From positions 1,550,001 to 1,614,000 of the forward strand of contig NZ_CP045702.1 of assembly GCF_014216315.1 (NCBI RefSeq): a stretch of 64,000 nt of DNA. The letters run 5' to 3'. Every line of letters starts with the position of its first letter. The first letter of the stretch is position 1. Positions 16,342 through 26,067 of the stretch are shown one piece after another. The DNA is from Streptomyces finlayi (lineage in GTDB: Bacteria; Actinomycetota; Actinomycetes; Streptomycetales; Streptomycetaceae). The position numbers and the translations under genes were made by a program. A model generated the notes under the pieces. That model worked only from the letters and a program-made list of their open reading frames with translations. It was not told the DNA's origin and made no database searches.

Positions 16342-18311
16342 CTACCGCCCGTCGGCCTTGGCCGCCGCGTCAATGGCCGCGAGCGAACGCCGCACCTGAC
16401 TGCGGTCCGTGGTGTACCAGAAGTCGGGCAGCGAAGCGCGCAGATAGCTTCCGTACCGGGCGTTGGCCAGCCGCGGGTCAAGCACGGCGACCACCCCCTT
16501 GTCGCCCGTGGCCCGCACGAGCCGTCCGGCGCCCTGTGCCATCAGCAGGGCGGCATGGGTCGCCGCGACGGCCATGAATCCGTTGCCACCCGCCTCTTCG
16601 ACCGCCTTCTGCCGGGCGCTCATCAGCGGGTCGTCAGGGCGTGGGAACGGAATCCGGTCCATGATCACGAGTTGGCAGCTCGCTCCGGGCACATCGACGC
16701 CCTGCCAGAGCGAAAGCGTGCCGAACAGACAGGTCTCCGGGTCGGCGGCGAAGTTCTTGATGAGTTCGCCGAGCGTCTCCTCACCCTGCAGAAGGATCGC
16801 CCTCCCGAGCCGGCCCCGCAGTTCCTCGGCCGCCGCCTGGGCCGCCCGCATCGAGGAGAACAGCCCCAGGGTCCGGCCACCTGCCGCCTCGATCAGCTCG
16901 GCGAGCTCGTCGAGCATGTCGGTGCGGGAGCCCTCCCGCCCCGGTGTGGCCAGATGACGGGCGACGTAGAGGATTCCCTGCTTCGGATAGTCGAAGGGTG
17001 AGCCGACGTCGAGGCCCTTCCACTGCGGGATGTCATCGCCCGCTGTGCCTTCCGGGGCAAGCCCCAGAGACGCTCCGACCCCGTTGAAATCGCCGCCGAG
17101 CTTCAGCGTCGCCGAGGTCAGGACCACGGAACGGTCCGCGAAGAGCTTCTCGCGGAGGAGACCCGAGACGGAGAGCGGGGCGACCCGCACCGAGGCACCG
17201 AAACGGTCGTGCCGCTCGTACCAGACGACGTCGTACTCGGAGCCCTGGGTGATGCGCTCGGCCACACCGTGAATCGTCTCGACCGACGCCATCGCCTGCT
17301 TACGGACCGCGTCCTCGTCCTGGACGGACTTGTCCCGGGTGGAGCCCAGCGCGGAGATCACCGTACGCGCGGCGTCCCGCAGCGCCATGAGCGCGTAGCC
17401 CAGGTCCTCGGGGACCTCTTCCAGACGCCCCGGAAGCGCCAGCTCCATCACCCGCTCGAAGCCCTCGGACGCGGTCAGGAGGGCATCGGCCGCCTTCTCG
17501 TTGACCAGCTTCGCCGCGCGGCGCACCGCCCGGTTCACCTGGCCGGGGTGAGCTCCCCCGTGGCCACACCCGTCACCCGGGACACCAGCTCATGGGCCTC
17601 GTCGACGATCAGCACCTCGTGCTGCGGGAGCACCGGGGCGCCTTCGATGGCGTCGATCGCGAGCAAGGCGTGATTGGTGACGACCACGTCGGCGAGCTTG
17701 GCCCGCTCCCGGGCCGTCTCTGCGAAGCATTCGGCGCCGTACGCGCACTTCGAAGCCCCTAGGCACTCCCGGGAGGAGACCGAGATCTGCGCCCACGCCC
17801 GGTCCGAGACACCGGGAGTGAGGTCGTCCCTGTCCCCGGTCTCCGTCTCGTCCGCCCAGTCCCGCATACGCAGCAGGTCCTGCCCCAGCTTGCTGGAGGG
17901 CGCTGCCGCCTCGAACTGATCGAAGAGGCCGTCCTCCTCTTCCTGCGGTACTCCCTCGTGGAGCCGGTGCAGGCAGAGGTAGTTCGACCGGCCCTTGAGC
18001 ATGGCGTACTCGGGTCGGCGGCGCAGTATCGGATGCAGGGCGTCGACCGTCCGCGGAAGGTCTCGCTCCACGAGCTGCCGCTGGAGCGCGAGGGTCGCCG
18101 TGGCCACCACGACGCGCTCCCCGTGTGCCAGCGCGGGCACCAGATATCCGAGGGACTTGCCCGTGCCGGTTCCAGCCTGGACCAGCAGATGGGAATGGTC
18201 GTCGACAGCGTCGGCGACGGCCTCGGCCATGCTGACCTGGCCAGGCCGCTCCGTCCCGCCGACGGCGGTGACGGCGGCGTGGAGGAGTTCGGTGAGGGAT
18301 GGCTTCGTCAT
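16342..18311 (-). pseudogene. DinG/XPD-family ATP-dependent helicase gene, interrupted by a single-base frameshift
   Basis: The 5' part (18311 to 17535) encodes the N-terminal half of a DinG-like Fe-S helicase: Walker A GTGTGKSLGYL near residue 46, four cysteines for the 4Fe-4S cluster (SNYLCL, SRECLG, SKCAYG, AECFAE) and the IVDEAHELV box. The frame then stops after GELTPAR. The 3' part (from about 17538 to 16342) continues exactly where the family should, VNRAVRRAAKLVNEKAADAL, through the C-terminal helicase domain (LWQGVDVPGASCQLVI, QGAGRLVRATGDKG). Adding one G in the CCCCGG run near 17548 would restore a single protein of about 655 aa. Either the gene is genuinely broken or the base was lost in sequencing. 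Confidence 0.85.
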
Positions 18312-18349
18312 AGCGCGACCAGCCTACGGCGCGGCACTGACAACGACGG

Positions 18350-20344
18350 TCACCCCCCAACCCGCCCCAGCGGGTGGAGCGGGTTGGGAACCGTGCCGTG
18401 GACGGCGGCGTGCGGGCGCTGCGAGCGGTCCCGGTAGCCGTCCACATGCAGACGGTTGCGGTTGAGGCAGAGACGCTCGATGCGAGGGGTCAGCATGTCG
18501 AACATCTCGAACCGGTCTTTGAGCTCCGGGAACCGTGCGTGATGCCGGACGATTTCCGCCCGCACGAGTGACCAGAATTCGTCTTCAGGCACTCCCAGCT
18601 GTTCCTCGCACAGGGGGGAGAGATAGCGGAAGACACCGACGAACAGTCCGGAGTGGATGAACTGGGTGAGAAAGGTGGGGCTCTCCGTCAGCAGGATGCG
18701 GCGCACTGCGTCCGGCATGCTGTCGTGCTCCGGCAGGGGCCGGGCGCTGATGTTCACATCGTCGACGAAGTCCTTGATCGCCAGACGTACCGGGACGTCC
18801 TGGTCGTCGAACACGACGATGGCGTTCTCTCCGTGCGGGGAAAAGACCGTGCCGTAGCGGTAGAGGAAATGCAGGAGCGGAGGGAGCAGGGCTCCGAAGA
18901 GCCGCGTCAGCCACACGGTGGGTGCCAGCCCGGACCGAGTGACAAGTTCCGCCACGAAGGCACGGCCCTCCGGGTCGGTGTGCAGCAACGACGCCAGCGT
19001 GCGGGCCCGCTCTCCGGCCGCGAGCCGGGTATGGAGAGGCTCCCGCCAGATCGCGCCGAGTATCTCCTTGAACTGGTACGGCGTTTCCGGCAGAAGGTCG
19101 TAGAGCGGGTGCTCGACGGCTACGGACGCGACCTCGCCGAGGAGGATGACGCCGCAGGTGTCCCGGAGGAACGGGTCGGATTCGCACCGTCCCTGGACCC
19201 AGGCCGTCACGGCCGGGGCCGCGAGCGTGCGCTCGGTGGGGAGGCCGCGCCAGACGAGGGTGTTGAGGATGGACAACGGCAGCTTGACCGTGTGCCGGTC
19301 CTTCCGTGCCACGTTGGTGAACGTACGGATGGACTGCTGGGGCAGCCGGAGATCGCCGTCGGGGTGCAGCCGCACGATGTCGCCGTCCGCGATCGCCGGA
19401 GCGAAGTGCGGCACGATCCACTCGTCCCACTGCCAGGGGTGTACGGGAAGGAACAGGTACTCCCGGGGGTCGAGGCCGCGGGCCCGCAGCGCTGCGTCGA
19501 AGGACCTGCGGACGGAGGGGTCCAGTTCCTGGGCGTAGAGCTGCTCGGGGGTGGCGAGACGGGGCACGCCCCGGTATCCCGCGATGCGTGTACTGACGGC
19601 GATCCAGGGCAGCCGGACCGCCCGGCGGGCTTCGGGCGCGAAGCAGGCCATGTCCTCGGCGGAGAATCCGAGCCGCCCCTTGTTGGCGACGAGCCAGGGA
19701 TGGCCGGTCTGATGGCCTTCGAGCTCGGCGTAGTCGAGTTCCGCGAGACGGGCAGCGCTGACGGCGTTGTGATCGAGCCGGGCGTCGGCGGCGAGCGTGG
19801 TGGTGACTTCGCGGATGAGATGGCCCAGCGTGGCACCGTCGATTCCCAGAAGCCGGTGGGCACGAGCGAGGAACTGCAGGGGATCACGGAAGGGGCGCGG
19901 TACGGAGCGGGGGTTTCCGGCCGCCTCGGCCGGAGATCCCGCGTCGTCTTGGGCCCGGTGCGCGGCGTTGATCGCGGTGGCCGAGCCGGCGTTCGCGGTG
20001 GCCGAGCCGGCGTTGTTGCCGGTGGTGTCGGCGTCGATCGCGGTGGTCGAGCCGGCGGTGATCTCGGTGATCGATCCCGCCTCGACGCGCCAACTCCCGT
20101 AGACGCCTCGCCGGGCCCGGAAGCGCAGGGTGGCGCCGTCGTCGAGCGGAAGGGAATAGGTGTCGCCGCTCTTGTCCCCCTTGCCCACCGCGGCCGGCTC
20201 GATGACCTCCTCGTAAGCGAACTCGCCGAGCATTTTCGCGAGAAGCCGGACCGCGGCACGGTCCCAGCCCGTCCGGTTCAGTTCCGGAGTGCTGTGCGAC
20301 GCACAGGGCTCCGCCGCGTCATTGCTCGCAGGATATTTCGGCAC
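18350..20344 (-). CDS. IucA/IucC-family NIS siderophore synthetase (second in the operon, 664 aa)
   Basis: NIS synthetases join carboxylates to amines or hydroxylamines through an acyl-adenylate to build siderophores. Characteristic segments are HPWLVANKGRLGFS, FLPVHPWQWDEWIVPHF, LPQQSIRTFTNVARKDRHTVKLPLSI, YRYGTVFSPHGENAIVVFDD and KDFVDDVNISARPLPEHD, which form the ATP and substrate pocket. The C-terminal FhuF-like part (TPRIERLCLNRNRLHVDGY) is also typical. The start is the GTG at 20344 with GGAGGAG upstream. An unusual low-complexity insertion with a tandem repeat sits at about residues 95-150. It is the last gene of the aminotransferase-synthetase-acyltransferase-synthetase operon. Confidence 0.93.
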   Translation of the reverse strand: MPKYPASNDAAEPCASHSTPELNRTGWDRAAVRLLAKMLGEFAYEEVIEPAAVGKGDKSGDTYSLPLDDGATLRFRARRGVYGSWRVEAGSITEITAGSTTAIDADTTGNNAGSATANAGSATAINAAHRAQDDAGSPAEAAGNPRSVPRPFRDPLQFLARAHRLLGIDGATLGHLIREVTTTLAADARLDHNAVSAARLAELDYAELEGHQTGHPWLVANKGRLGFSAEDMACFAPEARRAVRLPWIAVSTRIAGYRGVPRLATPEQLYAQELDPSVRRSFDAALRARGLDPREYLFLPVHPWQWDEWIVPHFAPAIADGDIVRLHPDGDLRLPQQSIRTFTNVARKDRHTVKLPLSILNTLVWRGLPTERTLAAPAVTAWVQGRCESDPFLRDTCGVILLGEVASVAVEHPLYDLLPETPYQFKEILGAIWREPLHTRLAAGERARTLASLLHTDPEGRAFVAELVTRSGLAPTVWLTRLFGALLPPLLHFLYRYGTVFSPHGENAIVVFDDQDVPVRLAIKDFVDDVNISARPLPEHDSMPDAVRRILLTESPTFLTQFIHSGLFVGVFRYLSPLCEEQLGVPEDEFWSLVRAEIVRHHARFPELKDRFEMFDMLTPRIERLCLNRNRLHVDGYRDRSQRPHAAVHGTVPNPLHPLGRVGG
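19973..20014. repeat. Exact 21-bp tandem repeat in the NIS synthetase gene
   Basis: Positions 19973-19993 and 19994-20014 are identical, and a degenerate third copy is at 20039-20059. The protein gains NAGSATA-like heptapeptides between the two conserved N-terminal regions. Confidence 0.9.
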
Positions 20345-20404
20345 GGGGACTCCTCCGGGTGGAACCGATGGGGCTCGAGCGGTGTAAGTAGGTCAGCGAG
20401 CTGT

Positions 20405-21127
20405 TCACAGCTGGGCACGATGAGCTCGGTCGCGAACCATCAAAGCGGCGCGCTTGTCGGGCAGTTCGACCTCCGCCGAGAAGCGGAAGCCGGCACTCAG
20501 GAAGGCTGCGACGGAAGGGGTGTTACGCATGTCGGGTTCGGCGACCACGCGTCTGCACAAGGGAAGGCTGTCGAGTACGAGGTCGGCGACGGCACGCAGC
20601 AGTGTGGTGCCCACGCCCCGGCCACGGTTGGTCACACCGCCGATCAGCAGGTGGATACCCGTGTCGTGCGGCCTCGCCGGGTAGTGGCGCGCCAGCGGGT
20701 CCAGATCCGCCCGGTAGATCTCCCAGTAGCTCATGGGGATGCCTCCGAGGACGCCGAGGCAGGGCATGCTCCGTCCGTCCCCTCCCAGCTGCGGCCGGAG
20801 GTGATCGGCGGTGACGGTCTCGGCTCCGGCGAGCTCCCAGAACGCGGCGACGGCGGGGTCGTTCATCCAGCGGCTGATCAGCGCGAGGTCACGCTCCAGC
20901 CGTACCGGGACAAGCTGGAATACACCGGCGGAGGTGGTGACCGGGCGCCAGGCCGCAGGATCGCCGAGCAGATCGGAGGCGGCCGGCCGGGTGGCGGGCG
21001 CCGGGTCCTCACCGAACAGGGCGAGGAGTTCCTCGGAGAGCCTCAGGTCCAAAGTGTCCTCGGTGCCCGTGGCGAGTTGGGGGGCAACGTCGGTTCCGGT
21101 GTCCGTGTGCGCGTCGGCAGGAGGCAC
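20405..21127 (-). CDS. GNAT acyltransferase of the siderophore operon (IucB/RhbD-like)
   Basis: The 240-aa protein has an N-terminal variable region and a C-terminal GNAT domain of the type that acylates hydroxylamine groups in siderophore pathways: LISRWMNDPAVAAFWE, then PMSYWEIYRADLDPLARHY, HDTGIHLLIGGVTNRGRGVG and NTPSVAAFLSAGFRF. The GRGVGTTLLRA loop binds the CoA pyrophosphate. The start is the GTG at 21127 with AGGAG about nine bases upstream. It lies 49 bp after one NIS synthetase and 60 bp before the other, so it is clearly part of the same transcript. Confidence 0.88.
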   Translation of the reverse strand: MPPADAHTDTGTDVAPQLATGTEDTLDLRLSEELLALFGEDPAPATRPAASDLLGDPAAWRPVTTSAGVFQLVPVRLERDLALISRWMNDPAVAAFWELAGAETVTADHLRPQLGGDGRSMPCLGVLGGIPMSYWEIYRADLDPLARHYPARPHDTGIHLLIGGVTNRGRGVGTTLLRAVADLVLDSLPLCRRVVAEPDMRNTPSVAAFLSAGFRFSAEVELPDKRAALMVRDRAHRAQL

Positions 21128-21176
21128 GTGACGCTCTCCTCTCGTGGGATCAGATGGGCATGTTGTTCAGGATCTT

Positions 21177-23063
21177 TCAGGGGTGAAGGGGGTTGGTGAT
21201 GGTGACGTAGACGGACTGGGTGTCGACCGGTCCCACCAGTTCGTCGAGGCCGTGCAGCCGGGTCAGCAGGTTGGCCTTGCAGCGCAGTTGCGTCGTCTCC
21301 AGCAGGTACGCGGGCAGCGGGGAGCCCAGTCCTGAGACGCCGTCGAGGAAGCGACGGAATGCGGCGAGCAGCACCTGTTCGTCCGCGAGGCGCTGGGCGC
21401 CGAAGGCTCCGATGAGACCGAGGACGTTGTTGATGCCCAGGTAGTAGGCGAAACGCTCGTCCGTGACCGGGTCCGGGACGAAGGTGTCGCTGAGCGCGCC
21501 GATGCCGGGAAGCCGGTGTTCCAGTGCGGCCCGGTGGGATTCACGGAAGTAGTAGCCCTGGTTGTCCCGGTAACGGCCGCCGATGGGCCAGCCCTCGGGG
21601 TCGAGCAGCACCAGGGTGTTCTGCTGGTGGGCCTCAAGGGCGACTCCGGCCTTGGCGTCGAGCCACAGCACGGGACGTACGACACGGTCCAGGTAGCGAA
21701 GGAACCACTCGGCGGAAACGGCTGCCTTGGTCCGGCCGGTGCGTGCGGCCAGCCGGGAGACGCATTCGGCGAGCCGCGAGCGCATGACCGTGCGGTCCGG
21801 CCAGGGCCGTGGGGCTGTCAGTCCGGCGAGGCACACCGCGTCGTCCCCGGGGCCGAACGGGTTGTGCCGGAGCATGACGTCGAGTCCGGCGACAGGTTCG
21901 CCGTCCGGGGCGTCGACGGCCAGCCAGGCGGGGTCCCTGACGATGTCGAAGCCGGGGTGGACCGCGTGCCACTGGTCGGCGAGACCGCTGCGGAGCAGCC
22001 GGTGGACCTCTGCCCCTCGGTGGAGTTCCTTGCGGAGATTCTCACGACGGGAGTTGGTGATGCGTACGCCCAGGGACAGCTTCAGCATGAGCCCGGCGCC
22101 GGGCTGGTGCACCGTGCGGACGGAGGATGTGGGGTGCCACGGCGCTCCGTGTGTGCCGAGGTCGTGGAGGAGCCCCGCCTCGAGCAGTGCGCCGACTTCC
22201 GGGCGGCGCATCAGGTCGCCGGCCTGCCAGGGGTGGAGCGGGAGTGCCGTGGTGTGGTCGGGAAGGCACAGGCCGTCGGCGTGCGGTGCGACGAGGTGCT
22301 GGGCGGAAACCGGGCGGCCTCTCTGCGTCCAGGCCGACTCGGTGGCCAGTACCGACCGGTCGACGGCCATCCAGTGGAGAGGGAAGGAGCCACGCAACTC
22401 GGGCGAGTAGAGGCGGGCTTCGGCGTCGGAGAGACCTTGGCGGCTCTTGGGCGTGGGGTGCAGGGGGTGGCCGAGGAGGAGGGACTGCTCGGCGGTGAGG
22501 AACAGGTCGGCGTCGGCCGGCTCGGCGGGGGTGCGTCGCCGCTCGTCGATGAACGCGGCCGTGTGCCGTACCGAATCGGCCACCCGGGCCACGAGATCGG
22601 AGCCCCTATCACGGTCGGCCTCGCGGCCCAGAAGGGCGGCGAGGGTGACGGCATCGACGGGTGGGGCGGACTCGGGTGCGGTCTCCAGCGTGGGGGCGCC
22701 GAAGCGGTGCCAGCCGGTGGCGGACCAGTGGAGGACGGGGGCGAGCAGCGCGGTCCCGGTGGCGGGGAGCGGGATGCGCAGGACGCCGCGGTCCGGGCGG
22801 CGGAGGTCGTTCTCCCGGGTCCAGCAGCGCAGGAGGTTCTCGGTACCGGCCGCGTCGGCTGCCCTGAGCGGGTCCGGGTGGTCGAGGAGGTCCTGTGCCG
22901 CGCCGATGGATGCGCTCGCGGAGGAACGCCGGTCGCCGCGCGGCGCGGTCTTCTGACGTGGCACGGTCGTCGACTCGACTGCCACGGGACTGTCCGGTCC
23001 GTCCTGCCCGGAGTAAGGGCTGGTGAGAGGGCCGTCGGCCTCGGGCGCGGGGGTGGGGTTCAC
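21177..23063 (-). CDS. IucA/IucC-family NIS siderophore synthetase (first in the operon, 628 aa)
   Basis: This is a second, divergent NIS synthetase. Family segments include GHPLHPTPKSRQGLS, ALPLHPWQAGDLM, PTSSVRTVHQPGAGLMLKLS, GVRITNSRRENLRKEL, ALEAHQQNTLVLLDPEGWP and GGRYRDNQGYYFRES. The first 80 residues are variable and probably disordered. The start is the GTG at 23063 with AAGGAAG upstream. The two synthetases in this operon presumably make successive condensations on a dicarboxylate such as citrate or succinate; which substrate cannot be read from sequence. Confidence 0.93.
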   Translation of the reverse strand: MNPTPAPEADGPLTSPYSGQDGPDSPVAVESTTVPRQKTAPRGDRRSSASASIGAAQDLLDHPDPLRAADAAGTENLLRCWTRENDLRRPDRGVLRIPLPATGTALLAPVLHWSATGWHRFGAPTLETAPESAPPVDAVTLAALLGREADRDRGSDLVARVADSVRHTAAFIDERRRTPAEPADADLFLTAEQSLLLGHPLHPTPKSRQGLSDAEARLYSPELRGSFPLHWMAVDRSVLATESAWTQRGRPVSAQHLVAPHADGLCLPDHTTALPLHPWQAGDLMRRPEVGALLEAGLLHDLGTHGAPWHPTSSVRTVHQPGAGLMLKLSLGVRITNSRRENLRKELHRGAEVHRLLRSGLADQWHAVHPGFDIVRDPAWLAVDAPDGEPVAGLDVMLRHNPFGPGDDAVCLAGLTAPRPWPDRTVMRSRLAECVSRLAARTGRTKAAVSAEWFLRYLDRVVRPVLWLDAKAGVALEAHQQNTLVLLDPEGWPIGGRYRDNQGYYFRESHRAALEHRLPGIGALSDTFVPDPVTDERFAYYLGINNVLGLIGAFGAQRLADEQVLLAAFRRFLDGVSGLGSPLPAYLLETTQLRCKANLLTRLHGLDELVGPVDTQSVYVTITNPLHP

Positions 23064-23091
23064 GGCAGTCTTCCTTACGAGGTGTCCGGGA

Positions 23092-24483
23092 TCAGCGGTG
23101 CAGCCCGGCTGTGGTCCGACGGTGCGGTGAGCGCTCTGCGGCTGCCAGCGCGTCGGCGAGGCGGTCGACGACCGCTGTTGCCTGTTCGTCCGTGAGAGTC
23201 AGAGGAGGGAGCAGACGTACGACTGCGGAGTGGCGTCCGCCGAGTTCGACGATGAGGCCACGGCTCAGACATTCCTGCTGGACTGCGGCGGCGAGGATCG
23301 GATCGGCCGACGGGGCGGTCGAGGATGCGGACCGCCCGGCCGGGACGGTGGCCTCCGGGTCGACGAGCTCCATGCCGATCATCAGGCCACGGCCCCGGAC
23401 GTCGCCGATGCTCGGATGGTCCGCGCGCAGAGCCTGGAGCCGGGCGAGCATCCGGGCTCCCAGCGTCGCGGCGCGTTCCGCGAGCCGGTTCTCGCGCACG
23501 TACTTGAGCGTGGCCGCGCCGGCGGCCATGGCCAGTTGATTGCCACGGAAGGTACCGGCGTGCGCTCCGGGCTGCCAGAGGTCCAGCTCGGACCGGTAGA
23601 CGATCACCGCCAGCGGAAGGGAGCCGCCGATGGCCTTGGACAGCACCATCACATCCGGCACGATGCCGCTGTGCTCGACCGCCCAGAAGGCACCGGTCCG
23701 GCCGACGCCGGTCTGCACCTCGTCGGCGATCAGAGGAATGCCGCGCGCCACGGTGATCTCCCGCATGCGCCGCAGCCAGTCGTCGGGCGCGGGATTCACT
23801 CCGCCTTCGCCCTGGACCGGTTCCACGATCATCCCGGCGGGAGCGGGCACCCCTGCTTTCGGGTCGTCGAGGAGATGCTCCGTCCAGTGGGCCGCGATCT
23901 CCGCTCCGCGCTCCCCGCCCACGCCGAACGGGCAGCGGTACTCCTGCGGAAAGGGCAGGCGTGTCACTTGTACGTCCGGGGCGCCGCCCGACGCCGCCAG
24001 CGCTCCGGCCGTCATCCCGTGGTACGCGCCGGTGAAGGCGAGAAGCCCGGAGCGGCCGGTCGCGGCCCGGACCAGCTTGAACGCGGCCTCCACGGCGTCC
24101 GTTCCGGCCGGCCCGCAGAACTGGATCCGGGCGTTGTCCGCGAACTGCCGCGGCAGGGTCGCGAACAGCTCGGTCGTGAAGGCGTCCTTGACAGGGGTGG
24201 CGAGATCGAGCACATGCAGCGGTGCGCCCGAGTCGATGACCTTCCTGATCGCCTCCAGCACCACCGGGTGGTTGTGGCCCAGCGCCAGGGTGCCCGCCCC
24301 GGACAGACAGTCGAGGTAGCGCCGTCCGTCCGCTCCTTCGATGGTCAGCCCCCGGGCCCGGACGGGCACGATCGGCAGGGACCGCGCATAGGTGCGGGCC
24401 GCCGATTCACGCTGTGCCTGGCGTCGCAGAATTCCCTCGTGGGCGGGGGAGGGCATTACCGGAGCTGGTTCGGTCACGGCCAC
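23092..24483 (-). CDS. PLP-dependent class III aminotransferase, diaminobutyrate-2-oxoglutarate type
   Basis: This enzyme most likely forms L-2,4-diaminobutyrate, a diamine precursor for the siderophore, as in rhizobactin-type pathways (inference). The PLP fold is clear: DCLSGAGTLALGHNHP, FCGPAGTDAVEAAFKLV, TGAYHGMTAGAL, IVEPVQGEGGVNPAP, LIADEVQTGVGRTG and the lysine motif VMVLSKAIGGSLPLAV. The GTG at 24483 (463 aa) has AGGAGGA nine bases upstream; a longer frame begins with an arginine-rich leader and is not preferred. It is the first gene of the four-gene operon, 28 bp before the first NIS synthetase. Confidence 0.9.
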   Translation of the reverse strand: MAVTEPAPVMPSPAHEGILRRQAQRESAARTYARSLPIVPVRARGLTIEGADGRRYLDCLSGAGTLALGHNHPVVLEAIRKVIDSGAPLHVLDLATPVKDAFTTELFATLPRQFADNARIQFCGPAGTDAVEAAFKLVRAATGRSGLLAFTGAYHGMTAGALAASGGAPDVQVTRLPFPQEYRCPFGVGGERGAEIAAHWTEHLLDDPKAGVPAPAGMIVEPVQGEGGVNPAPDDWLRRMREITVARGIPLIADEVQTGVGRTGAFWAVEHSGIVPDVMVLSKAIGGSLPLAVIVYRSELDLWQPGAHAGTFRGNQLAMAAGAATLKYVRENRLAERAATLGARMLARLQALRADHPSIGDVRGRGLMIGMELVDPEATVPAGRSASSTAPSADPILAAAVQQECLSRGLIVELGGRHSAVVRLLPPLTLTDEQATAVVDRLADALAAAERSPHRRTTAGLHR

Positions 24484-24806
24484 GGCTGTTGATCCTCCTG
24501 CTGTCACAGTTGCGTTGCACGTCAGTACGTTGCACCCGGGGAAGGGCCGTGACGGTGAACGCTGCCCGGGTGTCCCCCGTACGTACCAACGACGCCGGTC
24601 GCGGAGGATCACGGGTAAATCGGAAGATCCTTGCGGCGGCGGAACCATGGCCCTGGTGAGCGCCGTCCCCATCGGCACCGGCATAGTGGGGCGCGCACTC
24701 GGGACCGGGGCAGCCGTGCCGGCGTCCCGCGTGTGCGCGGCGCGCTACCACTCGCCACCGCGCCTTACCGAAGTGACGAATGACGAAGTCCCAGGGGGAT
24801 CACCAC
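24484..24806. promoter_or_regulatory. Divergent promoter region of the siderophore operon and the protease gene
   Basis: About 320 bp without a gene. It holds a direct repeat, CGTTGCAC at 24513-24520 and 24528-24535, 15 bp apart, close to the aminotransferase start and so a possible operator. I did not find the TTAGGTTAGGCTAACC-type iron box expected for DmdR/DtxR control. Confidence 0.35.
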
Positions 24807-26030
24807 ATGCGACCCATTCGCCCGACCGATGCCGCACGCCGTGGGAGGAGCGCACGTCGCAAGCTCTCCCCCGTGCTCGCCGCAGCATCTCTCGCGACCG
24901 TTCTGGCGCTCACCGCCACCGCCTGCGGCCCGAGCGAAGAAGAAGCGAGCAACAAGCCGACCGACTCCGCGAGCCAGCCCTCCGACGGCAAGATCGCGAT
25001 CCCGGACGATCTGAAGGACCGGCTCAAGGAGCACGGGATCGACCTCGACGAGTGGAAGAACGGCGAGTGGAAGAACTGGGACAAGGAGAAGTGGCTGCGT
25101 GAGGCCAAGGACTACGTCAACCCCGTCATCGAGGACCTCTGGGACCCGGACCGGATGCGGGATGCCGACAAGTCCCCGGAGAAGCCTGTCGACAACGACA
25201 TCTCGGGTGACGACGGCGTAACGGACCCGACACCGGCTCCGGTGCCGGCCACTCCCCTGGCGACTCCGTACCACGACAACGCACCGGAGTCGGGCAAGCT
25301 CCTCTTCGACGGGCCCCAAGGCTCGATGGTCTGCTCCGCGACCGTCGTGAAGGACCCCGCGCACCCCGGCAAGTCCAACATGGTGTGGACCGCCGGACAC
25401 TGCGTGCACGCGGGCAAGAAGGGCGGCTGGTACCGCAACATCGCCTTCGTCCCGGCGTACAACAACACGGGCATGTCGATGGCCGAGCTCGAGAACGCGA
25501 CCAAGGAGCAGATCGCTCCCTACGGTGTGTGGTGGGGCCAGTGGGCCCAGACCTCCGAGCAGTGGATCTCCCAGGGCGCCTCGACCGGCGGCCAGGGTGC
25601 CCCGTACGACTTCGCGGTCCTGCACGTGACGCCGGAGAAGGGCGCTACGGGCAAGTCCCTGGAGGAGACGGTCGGTTCCGCGCTTCCGGTCGAGTTCAAC
25701 GCCCCGGCTGTGCCCGAGATCGCCGAGATGACGGCCACCGGCTACCCGGCCGCCCCGCCGTTCGACGGTCAGAAGGCGCTCCAGTGCAAGGACAAGCCGG
25801 GCCGCCTCTCGGTCTTCCAGGCCGATCCGACCATGTACCGCATCGGCTGCACGATGACGGGCGGCTCCTCCGGTGGCGGCTGGGTCGGGGCGGGCCAGGA
25901 CGGCAAGCCCGCACTGGTCTCCAACACGTCCATCGGTCCGGTGACGGCCGGCTGGCTGGCAGGTCCGCGCCTCGGCGCCGAGGCCAAGGGCGTCTTCGAC
26001 TCGGTCAGCAAGAAGTTCGCCGGCCAGTAG
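24807..26030 (+). CDS. Secreted trypsin-like serine protease, probable lipoprotein
   Basis: The N-terminus has basic residues, a hydrophobic stretch (PVLAAASLATVLALTATAC) and a lipobox LTATAC, so the protein is probably lipid-anchored outside the cell. A charged linker (DEWKNGEWKNWDKEKW) precedes a chymotrypsin-fold domain with all three catalytic residues: His in VWTAGHCVHAG, Asp in APYDFAVLHV and Ser in MTGGSSGGGW. The ATG at 24807 has GGGGGA seven bases before it; 24780 would add nine residues. Length is 407 aa. It diverges from the siderophore operon and converges on hflX. Confidence 0.9.
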   Translation: MRPIRPTDAARRGRSARRKLSPVLAAASLATVLALTATACGPSEEEASNKPTDSASQPSDGKIAIPDDLKDRLKEHGIDLDEWKNGEWKNWDKEKWLREAKDYVNPVIEDLWDPDRMRDADKSPEKPVDNDISGDDGVTDPTPAPVPATPLATPYHDNAPESGKLLFDGPQGSMVCSATVVKDPAHPGKSNMVWTAGHCVHAGKKGGWYRNIAFVPAYNNTGMSMAELENATKEQIAPYGVWWGQWAQTSEQWISQGASTGGQGAPYDFAVLHVTPEKGATGKSLEETVGSALPVEFNAPAVPEIAEMTATGYPAAPPFDGQKALQCKDKPGRLSVFQADPTMYRIGCTMTGGSSGGGWVGAGQDGKPALVSNTSIGPVTAGWLAGPRLGAEAKGVFDSVSKKFAGQ

Positions 26031-26067
26031 GGCTCCGCCAAAATCCCCAAGATCCCCAAGCGGCACG

